A DNA stretch of 64,000 bases from a bacterium (GTDB taxonomy: Bacteria; UBP15; UBA6099): assembly GCA_029564595.1 (NCBI GenBank), contig JAKQPS010000082.1, positions 112,558 through 176,557 of the forward strand. The letters run 5' to 3'. The first letter of the stretch is position 1. Each line of letters starts with the position of its first letter. Below are positions 27,101 through 34,873 of this stretch, piece after piece. The position numbers and the translations under genes are program-made. The notes below the pieces were generated by a model. It was given only the letters and a program-made list of their open reading frames with translations, searched no databases and was not told the DNA's origin.

Positions 27101-27251
27101 CAAGAACGGACACATCCTCGCCGGATTCATTCTTGTAATAAAGATAATCGCCCGCGCCTCGATTGTACTCTATATCCAGCCTCAATGTCTTAAGCAGATC
27201 GTACATCATCGGGCGCGTGAAAGCGCCATAGTCGGATTTGCGATCGTTCAT
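24195..27251 (-). CDS. Fusion: class III aminotransferase + acyl-ACP-reductase-like domain (1018 aa)
   Basis: Two domains in one chain. Residues 1 to about 515 are a complete fold-type I, class III PLP aminotransferase: SNSGTEAVEALLKHA (114-128), VEPVQGEGG (274-282), LDEIQCGMGRTGK (307-319) and the PLP lysine Lys340 in LSKSLGGG. Residues about 555-1000 resemble cyanobacterial long-chain acyl-ACP reductase: LGAQICGLGAFTSIV (666-680), ITSGNSYTSA (694-703), and a Rossmann fold at VVGAAGNIGS (727-736) with GGVGHLPEYIDLGI later. In my by-eye alignment the acylated Cys of the cyanobacterial enzyme (in KPPCVLIDGG, from memory) is Ala901 here. AGGAG lies nine bases before the ATG. Acyl thioester to aldehyde to amine in one protein is an attractive but unproven reading. 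No acyl carrier gene is adjacent. Confidence 0.8.
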   Translation of the reverse strand: MNDRKSDYGAFTRPMMYDLLKTLRLDIEYNRGAGDYLYYKNESGEDVSVLDLAGGFGATILGHNHPEIKKVIKKCVDREIPMHAQGSVRESAGKLASRLSSLYPGKEKRIVMFSNSGTEAVEALLKHAEMNRMNRFMEIGKSLFRNYNKMRDYYRMHSALRLPKEYREKGVDALLGDIIMQTRTLESMPPVVICAERSFHGKTAGAVQITGNPMYREAFARLSAIDARFVEFGNLDEISKVLDDSYFTIRKLVVEGNDLKIVEEKHLNVSLLIVEPVQGEGGIVVASQQYMRGIQKLKQKHGFEWGLDEIQCGMGRTGKLFAIEKYRVDYDAVDYIVLSKSLGGGTHKIGALMIRDSIHDPRFGLLHTSTFAEDSVSSEVGLKTLELLTADNNRLIKSIETKGKYFLEELMKLKSEFPGVVKDVRGQGLMIGIEFHTLADSSALTFSRMGQQGVLGSVMTGYMLHEHHIRTAPPLNSLVSKKPSNIIRIEPSAYISRQDIDRVVSALRRACEIIKKSNGYEFTKFVVGKETPGSDHDIQDFTYIDTRAQKHDPEFDESRRMAFLIHPLDIRQIVEDFDPSLQSFSNEIVPGTNRTERELYWDTLVPLMDCFIYRIVNVKSPRTGDKVRAHFIGFLYTTKQMVELRRENPQQLIDGVQKGVDMGVTLGAQICGLGAFTSIVTHNGTDMDDTFIRITSGNSYTSALVWQSVLKAADYMGINMNKSVCAVVGAAGNIGSVTASLLSEDCPKLILIGRERKDAVESLRNVAYTIYSDAVDILRGTRPEKLKGLPAAIAQDIILPYAALMSRDFKFNEQKIADFINKTYTGRDREIANLVKSIFHQRPDSDIGKKVFQAIQLKHGKDPHIILTTNAKKYLRNADIVVSAVSADQSFIDPSWIKPGAIVNDASLPPAISNEIYKKRPDVLAIQGGVGHLPEYIDLGIPGLAAGATLGCMAETFILTMMNMIDNYSYGAISKQQVVKIWEAGNILGFGIAAIKYRDNQKLTRELAQEIKRKAESK

Positions 27252-27383
27252 AGATCAAGACTCCTTCCGTTGTGAATAATCAATATATTAGCATATAGAC
27301 TCTTGAATGCGCAAATAAACGGCAAATCCCTCGCGCGTTTCTTTTGTGCGCCCTGATATTTATCTTATTCATTTGCTAGTCAT

Positions 27384-28868
27384 TTAGGCTTTTGAACGGT
27401 CTTTTTCTCTCATGGCGAAGAAAATGAACATTGGAAAAAGTCCAAGCGCGCTCGCTCCAGTCAATATCGACAGCCATGGATGCGGGGTAGATGAGTTTAC
27501 AAAGGTTGCGTCAGCGATAGCGATTGCGCGTCCGTCGGGTGGATCGTCGAGTATTCTACCTTTGTGATCAACAATTATCGCTCCATTAATGACATCTGCT
27601 TTAACTAGACTTCGCCTATGCTCCACCGAGCGGAACATCTGCATGGCGGTGTGATGTCGAGTGAGCCATTGAGCCAGATCGTCGGAGGCTATGACGAACA
27701 TCTCGGCGCCCAATGCGGCGTACTCTCTCGATACATCTGGGAAATCCGCATCATAGCAAATCATTATCCCGACCAAGCCCGCCATCGTCGATACTAACTC
27801 AATATCCGTGCCCGTCGGGCCTTTTTCGATGTCTAAAGTGGTGACTCTATGACGCTTGACATACCTTGAAGCCACCCGGCCGTTAGGGGATATCACAACC
27901 GCCATATTTTTGTATGCCGGAACCTTTTCTTTCTCTTGTCCGGGCAGGAGAGAAACATAAGTGGCCACTAGATATATTTTGTTTCTTTTTGCGATCTTGC
28001 CGATTCTCAGAGCGATATCCGGGTAATCTTCAGGGTCGACATCGATGATGGTCTCAGGCCATACAACCAGTTTTGCGCCTTCCTGCGCGGCTCGATCAGT
28101 CATCGGTTCCAATATGTCCAACGCAGTGTGAGACGCTCCCAAACGGTCGTTGTTCTTTTGTTGCTCTATCCATTTCTCAAGGCCGGGATTGTCGCTCATT
28201 TCCCTTTTAAAACCGAACTGAACAGACGCAACCTTCATTATCCCGGTGATTTTGTCCTGACGGGCGTAAAGATACATGTTAACCGCCATGAGCGCCGCCA
28301 CAATAGCGACATTCAGGGCTATATGAAACTGAACAGTTTTTAGATTCCTGATATTGGCCGCCAATAGCGCTATCGCGCAGTTGGACAACACTATCATAAA
28401 CGTTATTCCGTAAACTCCGAAGAGGCTCGCTATTTGTATGACCGCTGGATTTGTGAACTGCGACACGCCGAGCGCTCCGTACAACGCTATCGGCGAATAC
28501 TGACGGGCAAACTCTATACCGATGAAACCAGTCGCCGACAGAGCCGTGAAATAACGGAAGTTATTCTTTAACGCTATCTCTCTCTGCCAGAAAATAATTC
28601 CGAATACGACGAAAAAAGCGATAGCGGGAATCGCGTACATTATTTCATATCCGCTTGGAACCCCCCAAATCAAACCGAGCAAAAACACAGAGATGCCAGT
28701 GGAAAAAAACAACCCGAATGAAAATCTGGAAGGCGCAAGCTTCATCATTGCCACAAACATCGGAGCAAGCGCAAACCAAATCAGCCAAGAAATCTTATGC
28801 GGCGGAAAACTGAGAAAAAGCAACATGCCCGATATTGCCGACAGTATCAATCCTGTTGCAATCTTCAT
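27384..28868 (-). CDS. lnt: Apolipoprotein N-acyltransferase-like protein (Lnt, 494 aa)
   Basis: Inner-membrane protein with several N-terminal transmembrane segments (about 1-200) and a C-terminal nitrilase domain. The triad is visible: Glu272 in VVWPETIID, Lys338 in RYVKRHRV, and Cys371 in IMICYDADFPD. Lnt adds a third acyl chain to lipoproteins in diderm bacteria, matching the lipoproteins encoded in this window. The loop after Lys338 (RHRVTTLDIEKGPTG) lacks the usual LVPFGE, so this is a divergent member and another membrane carbon-nitrogen hydrolase role cannot be excluded. ATG 28868 follows AAGGTGAG. The 256 bases between it and the orphan at 29125 are A/T-rich with no other gene seen. 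Confidence 0.82.
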   Translation of the reverse strand: MKIATGLILSAISGMLLFLSFPPHKISWLIWFALAPMFVAMMKLAPSRFSFGLFFSTGISVFLLGLIWGVPSGYEIMYAIPAIAFFVVFGIIFWQREIALKNNFRYFTALSATGFIGIEFARQYSPIALYGALGVSQFTNPAVIQIASLFGVYGITFMIVLSNCAIALLAANIRNLKTVQFHIALNVAIVAALMAVNMYLYARQDKITGIMKVASVQFGFKREMSDNPGLEKWIEQQKNNDRLGASHTALDILEPMTDRAAQEGAKLVVWPETIIDVDPEDYPDIALRIGKIAKRNKIYLVATYVSLLPGQEKEKVPAYKNMAVVISPNGRVASRYVKRHRVTTLDIEKGPTGTDIELVSTMAGLVGIMICYDADFPDVSREYAALGAEMFVIASDDLAQWLTRHHTAMQMFRSVEHRRSLVKADVINGAIIVDHKGRILDDPPDGRAIAIADATFVNSSTPHPWLSILTGASALGLFPMFIFFAMREKDRSKA

Positions 28869-29124
28869 GTCTCACCTTTCAATGCCTTGCGCGAATCTCG
28901 CGTCAATTTCACAAGCAATCCTTCATAGAGTTCGCCGAGGATTGCGGCGTACAGGATTAATGAATTAATCCCACTTATATATAATATCAATATTTTTGCC
29001 TTATCTATAAACCGAAACAGACAATTTTATTTAAAGCTTGTTTGTTAAAACGACTCCTGAATGCCAGATAATTGACAAATTCGCAACGATAAAAACAAAA
29101 CCGACAATACGGACAACGACAAAA

Positions 29125-29388
29125 TTATAAGGGATTCTCAAGATCATCATAATCGTCATTGAATTTGTCGGGGTTTCTCTGACGAGCGGCTGGGGCCCGC
29201 CCAGAGCCGCCAGACGCTCCGCCTTCTAGTAGTTGCTGGATTTTGAACAATTTGAATCCGATACCGTCAATATCCATAACTACGCATTTGGCGTATTGCT
29301 CGCCGCCTCCGCGCCACCATTCGCATCTTGTTTTTAAGCATTCTCTTTTTATCAAGGGACAAAACTTACCCTGTGTTCCTTCGCTCAT
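29125..29388 (-). CDS. Small Cys-rich orphan protein (87 aa)
   Basis: No named family recognised with certainty. The N-terminal third has four cysteines, FCPLIKRECLKTRCEWW and YAKCVVMDI (Cys10, 17, 22, 35), a spacing seen in small bacterial proteins thought to bind a metal or Fe-S cluster. The C-terminal half is low complexity (GGASGGSGRAPAARQ, then acidic DDYDDLENPL) and probably disordered. GGAGG lies nine bases before ATG 29388. No membrane segment. It is alone between lnt and the repeat element upstream of rnfC. Confidence 0.65.
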   Translation of the reverse strand: MSEGTQGKFCPLIKRECLKTRCEWWRGGGEQYAKCVVMDIDGIGFKLFKIQQLLEGGASGGSGRAPAARQRNPDKFNDDYDDLENPL

Positions 29389-29577
29389 TGATTTGTCCTC
29401 CCTTAGCGCGAACTATCATTTTTTCGCTTGTGATTATCTATCTAATCGGCATCCGCGTCAAACTTGTCCGCCAGTTCGCTGTCCGAGTAAATTCATTAAC
29501 ATTAAGCGCCGCGTTCATAAGCGCGCGCAGGACGAAAGCGACAGAGGTCTGTCATCGGTCGGAATTGAGAGAATCAA
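29389..29577. other. Gene-free stretch left of the repeat element
   Basis: Between the Cys-rich orphan and the MITE-like copy. No open frame with a ribosome site on either strand that looks coding. Together with the repeat (29578-29765) and 29766-29962 it makes a 574-base gene-free region; the last part holds the rnf promoter. Confidence 0.6.
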
Positions 29578-29765
29578 TTCAACCCGGATTCGTCGATAGA
29601 GCCGACGAACCGGGGCGATTTTCATAGCGGCGAACTGCTTCGTTGCCGCCGCATTTTTTGTTCATGAACCCTATGTTCTATTCACTGCAAAAATGCGCCT
29701 TGCGCCTCGCATTTCATCCGCTCTGAACAATCGCTTTCGAATCCTAATGACGGATTCGGGTTCAA
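29578..29765 (+). repeat. MITE-like element, copy 1 (178 bp core with TTCAA flanks)
   Basis: The core 29583-29760 begins CCCGGATTCGTC and ends GACGGATTCGGG, an imperfect 12-bp terminal inverted repeat (10 of 12 matching). Both ends can fold: 5' CCCGG-A-TTCGTCG pairs with CGACGAA-CCGGG, and 3' CGAATCC pairs with GGATTCG. TTCAA occurs in direct orientation at both flanks (29578-29582 and 29761-29765). A second copy lies inverted at 60239-60427, with about 12 differences over 188 positions. No coding capacity and no transposase in the window. It could also be a structured RNA or intergenic repeat rather than a transposable element. Confidence 0.85.
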
Positions 29766-29849
29766 ACTTGATGGAAGAAAAATTTAAAATAATGTATTGA
29801 TTTTTGCGGAAACATTGTGAAATAATTCACTTTGCCGGATGCGTTGGTT

Positions 29850-29878
29850 TTGATACAAGGTTCGCGTCCAATTACTAT
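29850..29878 (+). promoter_or_regulatory. Predicted promoter of the rnf operon
   Basis: TTGATA (29850-29855) and TACTAT (29873-29878) with a 17-base spacer, about 85 bases upstream of rnfC. The match to consensus is moderate (-10 weak). Confidence 0.4.
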
Positions 29879-29962
29879 TAAAGCTATATAACCGGAAGCG
29901 CGCCGAACTTAAGAAGAATATTGTGGCGGCAAATCCGGAGAGCCGATTTGAAAAGGGTAGAG

Positions 29963-31318
29963 ATGAAGCTGACTGCTTTTAAGGGTGGGATACACCCCGC
30001 AGAGAATAAAATAACCGCCGGGATGCCGGTCGAACAGATGACCGCGCCGAAGATGGCGGTATTTCCTGTTTCACAACATCTAGGAGCTCCCGCGAAACCT
30101 GTGGTCAAGATAGGCGACAGGGTTCTGCGCGGTCAAATCATCGCCGAACCCGGCGGTTTTGTCTCGGTTCCTATTCATTCGTCGATTTCAGGCGAAGTCG
30201 TCGCGATAGGCGATTTTCCTCATCCTCTCGGACTCACAATGACTGCCATCGTGGTTGAAAACGACGGACTGGACGAAGAAATCGGATATGAGGAGATGGA
30301 TCCGTCAGGCCTAGACGCGGATGCTATCAAGAAGCGCATTCTTGCGGGAGGCGTGGTCGGACTCGGCGGAGCAACATTCCCGACTCATGTAAAACTTTCT
30401 CCTCCTAAAGAAAAGAAAATAGACACCGTGATATTGAACGGGGCTGAATGCGAGCCGTTCCTGACAGCGGATCACCGTTTGATGCTTGAGCAGGGCGACA
30501 GGATTCTTTCCGGATTGCTTATCATCATGCGCGCGTTGGGAGTAGAGCGTGGCTTTGTCGGTATTGAGAACAACAAACCTGACGCTATTGCAAGCTTGCA
30601 GGATTTGGCGAAAAAACACAAAAACATTGAAGTGGCAGGGCTGAAAGTGCATTATCCGCAAGGCGCGGAGAAGCAGTTGATTAAGACGTTGGTTAACCGC
30701 GAGGTTCCGCCCGGCGGGCTTCCTATGGATGTCGGGTGCGTGGTGCAGAACGTGGGCACGGCGGCCGCGGTGTACGACGCTGTGGCGTTGGGCAAACCGA
30801 TAATGGACAGGATTGTCACCGTGTCCGGCCCTGCTATGAAGAATCCGAAGAATGTTCTTGTAAGACTCGGAACGCCTTTCTTTGAGGTCATTGAATACTG
30901 CGGCGGGCTAAGCGAGGACACAGCGAAGGTAATCATGGGCGGCCCGATGATGGGTATTGCTCAGTACACTCTGAATGTCCCGGTAATTAAAAGCACAAGC
31001 GGCATACTGGCCTTCACGAAAAGAGATGTGGATGAAAACGCGCCCAGAGCATGTATCAGATGCGGCAAATGCGTAAACGCTTGTCCGATGGGGCTTATGC
31101 CGAATGAGCTTGTCAAAGCCATAGATAATAAAGATTGGGAACTTGCGGAAAAACTCAATGTTCTCAGTTGCATTGAATGCGGTTCCTGTTCATTCTCATG
31201 TATCGGCAGACGGCCGATTATACAGTTGCTGAAATACGGCAAGGCGGAAACGGCGAAGTTTAAAAGAAATAGAGAAGAAGCCGAAAAGAGCAAGGCCGAA
31301 CAGGCCGGGAAAAATTGA
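29963..31318 (+). CDS. rnfC: Rnf electron transport complex subunit C (451 aa)
   Basis: Peripheral cytoplasmic NADH/FMN and Fe-S subunit of the ion-translocating ferredoxin:NAD+ oxidoreductase. GGIHPAENK near the start is the family N-terminus. GVVGLGGATFPTHVKL and NGAECEPFLTADHRLM form the NADH/FMN site. Two C-terminal [4Fe-4S] motifs follow, CIRCGKCVNACP and CIECGSCSFSC; the last has Ile instead of the usual Pro after Cys (SCIGRRPI). The start is ATG 29963 with AAGGG five bases upstream, 42 bases inside the longest open frame. First gene of rnfCDGEAB. Confidence 0.95.
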   Translation: MKLTAFKGGIHPAENKITAGMPVEQMTAPKMAVFPVSQHLGAPAKPVVKIGDRVLRGQIIAEPGGFVSVPIHSSISGEVVAIGDFPHPLGLTMTAIVVENDGLDEEIGYEEMDPSGLDADAIKKRILAGGVVGLGGATFPTHVKLSPPKEKKIDTVILNGAECEPFLTADHRLMLEQGDRILSGLLIIMRALGVERGFVGIENNKPDAIASLQDLAKKHKNIEVAGLKVHYPQGAEKQLIKTLVNREVPPGGLPMDVGCVVQNVGTAAAVYDAVALGKPIMDRIVTVSGPAMKNPKNVLVRLGTPFFEVIEYCGGLSEDTAKVIMGGPMMGIAQYTLNVPVIKSTSGILAFTKRDVDENAPRACIRCGKCVNACPMGLMPNELVKAIDNKDWELAEKLNVLSCIECGSCSFSCIGRRPIIQLLKYGKAETAKFKRNREEAEKSKAEQAGKN

Positions 31319-31331
31319 GAAAACGGCTGAC

Positions 31332-32303
31332 ATGGCAAAGAAGACGGTAGAAACCCCGGAAAGATACCAGTTGAGGCTGACAGTTTCGGCCTCGCCGCAT
31401 TTGCGCGCAGGGATAGAGATACCGCGCGTGATGTTCGATGTTCTGATAGCGTTGGCTCCGGCGCTCATAGGCGCAGTGTATTTTTTCAGACTCGGAGCAG
31501 TGAAGGTCGTGGCTGCTTGCGTCATATCTTCGGTCGCCACCGAATACGTTTGCTCCAAATGGCTGTTTAGAAAAAGAGTCATGATAGACGACTGGAGCGC
31601 CGTGCTTTGCGGGTTGCTCTTGGCATTCTGTCTGCCTCCGACGACTCCAGTCTGGGCGTCAGCCGTCGGCGGGATGTGCGCGATATTCTTCGGGAAGATG
31701 GTCTTCGGCGGGCTGGGACAAAACATATTCAACCCCGCCCTCGTGGGGCGCGCAATCCTTCTGATGTCTTGGCCTGTGGCGATGACGACATGGACCACGC
31801 CGATTGACGGCGTCACTTCCGCTTCGCCTTTGGCGATCGTTAAACAGGGCTTGAAAGATGTTCCCTTGCCCGGATATTGGGATTTGTTCATAGGCAACGT
31901 GCCCGGAAGCCTAGGCGAAACATCCGCATTGTTGCTTCTCTTAGGCGGTATCTATCTTCTATATCGAAAAGTTATCACATGGCACATCCCGGTCGCTTTC
32001 ATTGGAACAGTGGCGGTTATGTCGGGGCTTTTATCGCGCGACCCGATTTTTGAGATACTGGCCGGAGGCGTTTTCCTCGGCGCTTTCTTCATGGCCACAG
32101 ACATGGTGACTTCTCCGCTGACCCGAAAAGGCCAGCTTATTTTTGCAATCGGATGCGGCGTCATAACCTGCGTAATTCGCGGTTTCGGCGGATATCCGGA
32201 AGGCGTGTGTTATTCAATACTGGTGATGAACGCGGTGACTCCGCTTATAGACAGGTTCACTGTTCCTCGCGAATTCGGCAGAGTGCGGGGTAAGAACAAA
32301 TGA
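31332..32303 (+). CDS. rnfD: Rnf complex membrane subunit D (323 aa)
   Basis: Integral membrane subunit carrying covalent FMN. Many hydrophobic helices follow the start SASPHLRAGIEIPRVMFDVL. FNPALVGRAILL and ATDMVTSPLTRKGQLIF are RnfD/NqrB signatures. The FMN-attachment segment reads DGVTSASPLA, where the usual (S/T)GATP acceptor Thr appears to be Ser. Thirteen bases after rnfC; overlaps rnfG by four bases. Confidence 0.94.
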   Translation: MAKKTVETPERYQLRLTVSASPHLRAGIEIPRVMFDVLIALAPALIGAVYFFRLGAVKVVAACVISSVATEYVCSKWLFRKRVMIDDWSAVLCGLLLAFCLPPTTPVWASAVGGMCAIFFGKMVFGGLGQNIFNPALVGRAILLMSWPVAMTTWTTPIDGVTSASPLAIVKQGLKDVPLPGYWDLFIGNVPGSLGETSALLLLLGGIYLLYRKVITWHIPVAFIGTVAVMSGLLSRDPIFEILAGGVFLGAFFMATDMVTSPLTRKGQLIFAIGCGVITCVIRGFGGYPEGVCYSILVMNAVTPLIDRFTVPREFGRVRGKNK

Positions 32304-32848
32304 AAAGCGCGTTTGAGATAATGAAAATCGGAGCGTTTTTAATGGCGGTATGCGCGCTCGCCTCTTTTGGTCTTGCGTTGACGAACAGAGCGACGGCTCC
32401 GCTTATTTCCGAACAGAAAAGAATTGCAAGAGAGATGGCCATGAAAGAGGTGCTGCCGGGAGCGGTTGAATTCGAAGACATCGAATTGTCCGACGGCAGA
32501 CTGGCGTTCAATGGAAAGAATTCCTCTGGCGAAACAATTGGAATGGCAACCATCGTCAGTCCGAAAGGATACGGCGGGGTCATTGAGACGATGGTCGGAA
32601 TGGACGTCGATTTCAAAGTGACGGGGATAAAGATTCTCAACATGCAGGAAACGCCGGGGCTTGGAGCCAAAGCCGGCGATCCGGCTTTTTCGGGCCAGTT
32701 CAAAGGTAAAACAGGCGAGCAACTCTATCTTTCAGACAAAGACGTCAAAAAGGGCGAGATTGACGCTATAACCGCTTCCACAATAACGTCGAAAGCGGTT
32801 ACCGACGGAGTGCGCGAAGCGGTGGAGGCGATGAAAAATGCTGAATGA
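32300..32848 (+). CDS. rnfG: Rnf complex subunit G, FMN-binding (182 aa)
   Basis: Single N-terminal membrane helix (about 8-27) followed by a periplasmic FMN-binding domain. GYGGVIETMVGMD and NMQETPGLGAKAGD are family motifs. The flavinylation site near the C-terminus is DAITASTITSKAV, with Thr in the expected acceptor position. It overlaps rnfD by four bases and rnfE by eleven, so translation is coupled. Length fits RnfG. Confidence 0.93.
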   Translation: MKSAFEIMKIGAFLMAVCALASFGLALTNRATAPLISEQKRIAREMAMKEVLPGAVEFEDIELSDGRLAFNGKNSSGETIGMATIVSPKGYGGVIETMVGMDVDFKVTGIKILNMQETPGLGAKAGDPAFSGQFKGKTGEQLYLSDKDVKKGEIDAITASTITSKAVTDGVREAVEAMKNAE

Positions 32849-33425
32849 ATTGACAAAAGGCATTTTCAGGGAGAACCCGCTTTTAAGGCTTCTTCTCGGG
32901 ACATGCCCGTCTCTCGCCGTTACATCTTCTCTTGAAAATGGCTTCGGGATGGGGGCCGCGACAACCTTCGTGCTTCTATGCTCGAACGCGATGATTTCGC
33001 TTCTTAAAGGGATAGTTCCTTCAAAAGTCAGGATTCCTGTTTTCATAGTCATAATAGCCACATTCGTCACAATAACCGACCTTAGCATGTCGGCTTATGT
33101 GCCTGATTTGCATAAGAATCTGGGATTGTTCATACCTCTTATAGTCGTCAACTGCATTATTTTGGGCCGCGCGGAAGCTTTCGCTTCAAAGAACGGGATT
33201 GTCCCGTCATTGCTTGACGGCCTAGGCATGGGCATCGGCTTTACTATGGCCTTGAGCTTGATAGGCTCTATAAGGGAGATTCTCGGAGCCGGCACATTGA
33301 TGGGGGCTTCCTTGTTCGGACCGTCTTATCAGCCGTTCCTGATGTTTGTTCTGCCTGCCGGCGCATTCCTGACTTTGGGATTGACTATGGGCGTTATGAA
33401 CTGGATGGAGAAGAGAAAAGCATGA
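32838..33425 (+). CDS. rnfE: Rnf complex membrane subunit E (195 aa)
   Basis: Six-helix membrane subunit paired with RnfA in an inverted-topology dimer. The family start LTKGIFRENPLLRLLLGTCPSLAVT is present, with the Cys in GTCP that is conserved for a buried Fe-S site. SAYVPDLHKNLGLFIPLIVVNC provides the second conserved Cys. Overlaps rnfG and rnfA. Confidence 0.94.
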   Translation: MLNELTKGIFRENPLLRLLLGTCPSLAVTSSLENGFGMGAATTFVLLCSNAMISLLKGIVPSKVRIPVFIVIIATFVTITDLSMSAYVPDLHKNLGLFIPLIVVNCIILGRAEAFASKNGIVPSLLDGLGMGIGFTMALSLIGSIREILGAGTLMGASLFGPSYQPFLMFVLPAGAFLTLGLTMGVMNWMEKRKA

Positions 33426-34000
33426 TGAACGATATCGTTGTTCTTGTCATAGGCGCGATTTTCGTAAACAACTTCGTGTTGGCGCGCTTCCTCGGGATAT
33501 GCCCGTTCGTCGGCGTTTCCAAGAGGGTAGGGGACGCGGTAGGGATGGGGATGGCGGTAATTTTCGTAATGATACTCGCCTCCGTCGCCAGTTGGCTTAC
33601 TTTTTTTTACGTCCTAACTCCTTTAAAAATAGAATACATGACCACAATCGCGTTTATATTAATAATCGCGTCGCTGGTTCAGTTCGTCGAAAACGTTATT
33701 AAGAAGATGGCTCCTGCATTATACAAATCCCTTGGAATATATCTGCCGCTGATAACCACCAACTGCGCGGTTCTGGGGATTGCGTTGCTCAATGTGCAGA
33801 ACGGCTACACCCTGACACAGACGGTTTTACACGCGGTCGGAGCGTCTGTCGGTTTTACGATGGCTCTTGTGCTTCTTGCGGGCATCAGAGAGCGATTAGA
33901 AAGGGCGGACATCCCACCCTCGTTGAAAGGCGCTCCGATAACTTTCATAACATCGGGTCTTCTTGCAATCGCTTTTATGGGCTTTATAGGAATGGTGTGA
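33422..34000 (+). CDS. rnfA: Rnf complex membrane subunit A (192 aa)
   Basis: Paralogue of RnfE with the opposite topology. NNFVLARFLGICPFVGVSKR holds the conserved Cys near residue 26, and SLGIYLPLITTNCAVLGIAL the second. Six hydrophobic helices. It overlaps the rnfE stop by four bases. Confidence 0.95.
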   Translation: MMNDIVVLVIGAIFVNNFVLARFLGICPFVGVSKRVGDAVGMGMAVIFVMILASVASWLTFFYVLTPLKIEYMTTIAFILIIASLVQFVENVIKKMAPALYKSLGIYLPLITTNCAVLGIALLNVQNGYTLTQTVLHAVGASVGFTMALVLLAGIRERLERADIPPSLKGAPITFITSGLLAIAFMGFIGMV

Positions 34001-34049
34001 ACAGTCGCGAAGGCTATGACGCGGAAATTTTGTTTTCTTTAGAGGAAAT

Positions 34050-34871
34050 ATGCCGACAGAACTGATTTATCCGATAGCAATGCTCGCCGGTTTCGGCTTG
34101 GCTCTAGGGATCGGACTTGCAATAGCCGCGAAAGTGTTTGCGGTCGAGGTCGATCCGCGCGTTGAAGCCATCGAAAAGCTTTTGCCCGGCGCGAATTGCG
34201 GCGGTTGCGGTTTTCCGGGATGCAGCGGATATGCCGAGGCTATGGTTCTCGCGGGCGCGTCCCCCTCGCTGTGCCCGGCAATTAAGGCTCCTGAACAGAA
34301 AAAAGTCGGTGAAGTTCTTGGCGTAGTCGTGGAAGAAAGAGCGCCCATGATGGCTGTCATTCGTTGCGCCGGCAAGGTATCCCCTGAGAATTTTAAATAT
34401 GATTATATGGGCGAGCCTGACTGCGCGACCGCCGTGCTGTTGGCCGGAGGGCCGAACCCATGCCGCTACGGATGCCTCGGCATGGGAAGCTGCGTGAAAG
34501 CGTGTCCGTTCGGGGCTATGACACTAAGGCCTGACCTTCCGCCCATTGTAGACCCTGAAAAATGCGTTGCCTGTGGGAAATGTGTCTCAGCTTGTCCGAA
34601 AGCGCTGATAACTCTAATGCCTGTCGACAGGCAGATTATTGTGATGTGCAGTTCTCTAGACAAAGGGAAGCCTGTCAAAGACTTATGCGCTGTCGGTTGC
34701 ATTGCCTGCGGGCTGTGCGCCAAGAAATGCCCGGAAACAGCCATAACCATGGAGAGAAATCTTCCGGTTATCGACTATGCCAAATGCACGTCTTGCGGCA
34801 CATGCGCGGAAGTGTGTCCGCAGAATTCCATTCTCGACAAGAACAGAAAAACTGTCGCGGCCGGCGTCTGA
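34050..34871 (+). CDS. rnfB: Rnf complex subunit B, ferredoxin-accepting Fe-S protein (273 aa)
   Basis: Entry point of electrons from reduced ferredoxin. An N-terminal membrane helix (about 5-30) is followed by the Fe-S domain LLPGANCGGCGFPGCSGY with Cys50, 53, 58 and 75. Further ferredoxin motifs follow: CLGMGSCVKACP, CVACGKCVSACP, CIACGLCAKKCP and CTSCGTCAEVCP, so several [4Fe-4S] clusters are present. It is 49 bases after rnfA. Last core subunit of the operon. Confidence 0.95.
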   Translation: MPTELIYPIAMLAGFGLALGIGLAIAAKVFAVEVDPRVEAIEKLLPGANCGGCGFPGCSGYAEAMVLAGASPSLCPAIKAPEQKKVGEVLGVVVEERAPMMAVIRCAGKVSPENFKYDYMGEPDCATAVLLAGGPNPCRYGCLGMGSCVKACPFGAMTLRPDLPPIVDPEKCVACGKCVSACPKALITLMPVDRQIIVMCSSLDKGKPVKDLCAVGCIACGLCAKKCPETAITMERNLPVIDYAKCTSCGTCAEVCPQNSILDKNRKTVAAGV

Positions 34872-34873
34872 TT

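Noticed and set aside
29578..29765. Repeat element as a tRNA or known riboswitch
   Set aside because: No cloverleaf, no T-loop or CCA end, and no known aptamer pattern; copies in opposite orientations lie next to unrelated genes.
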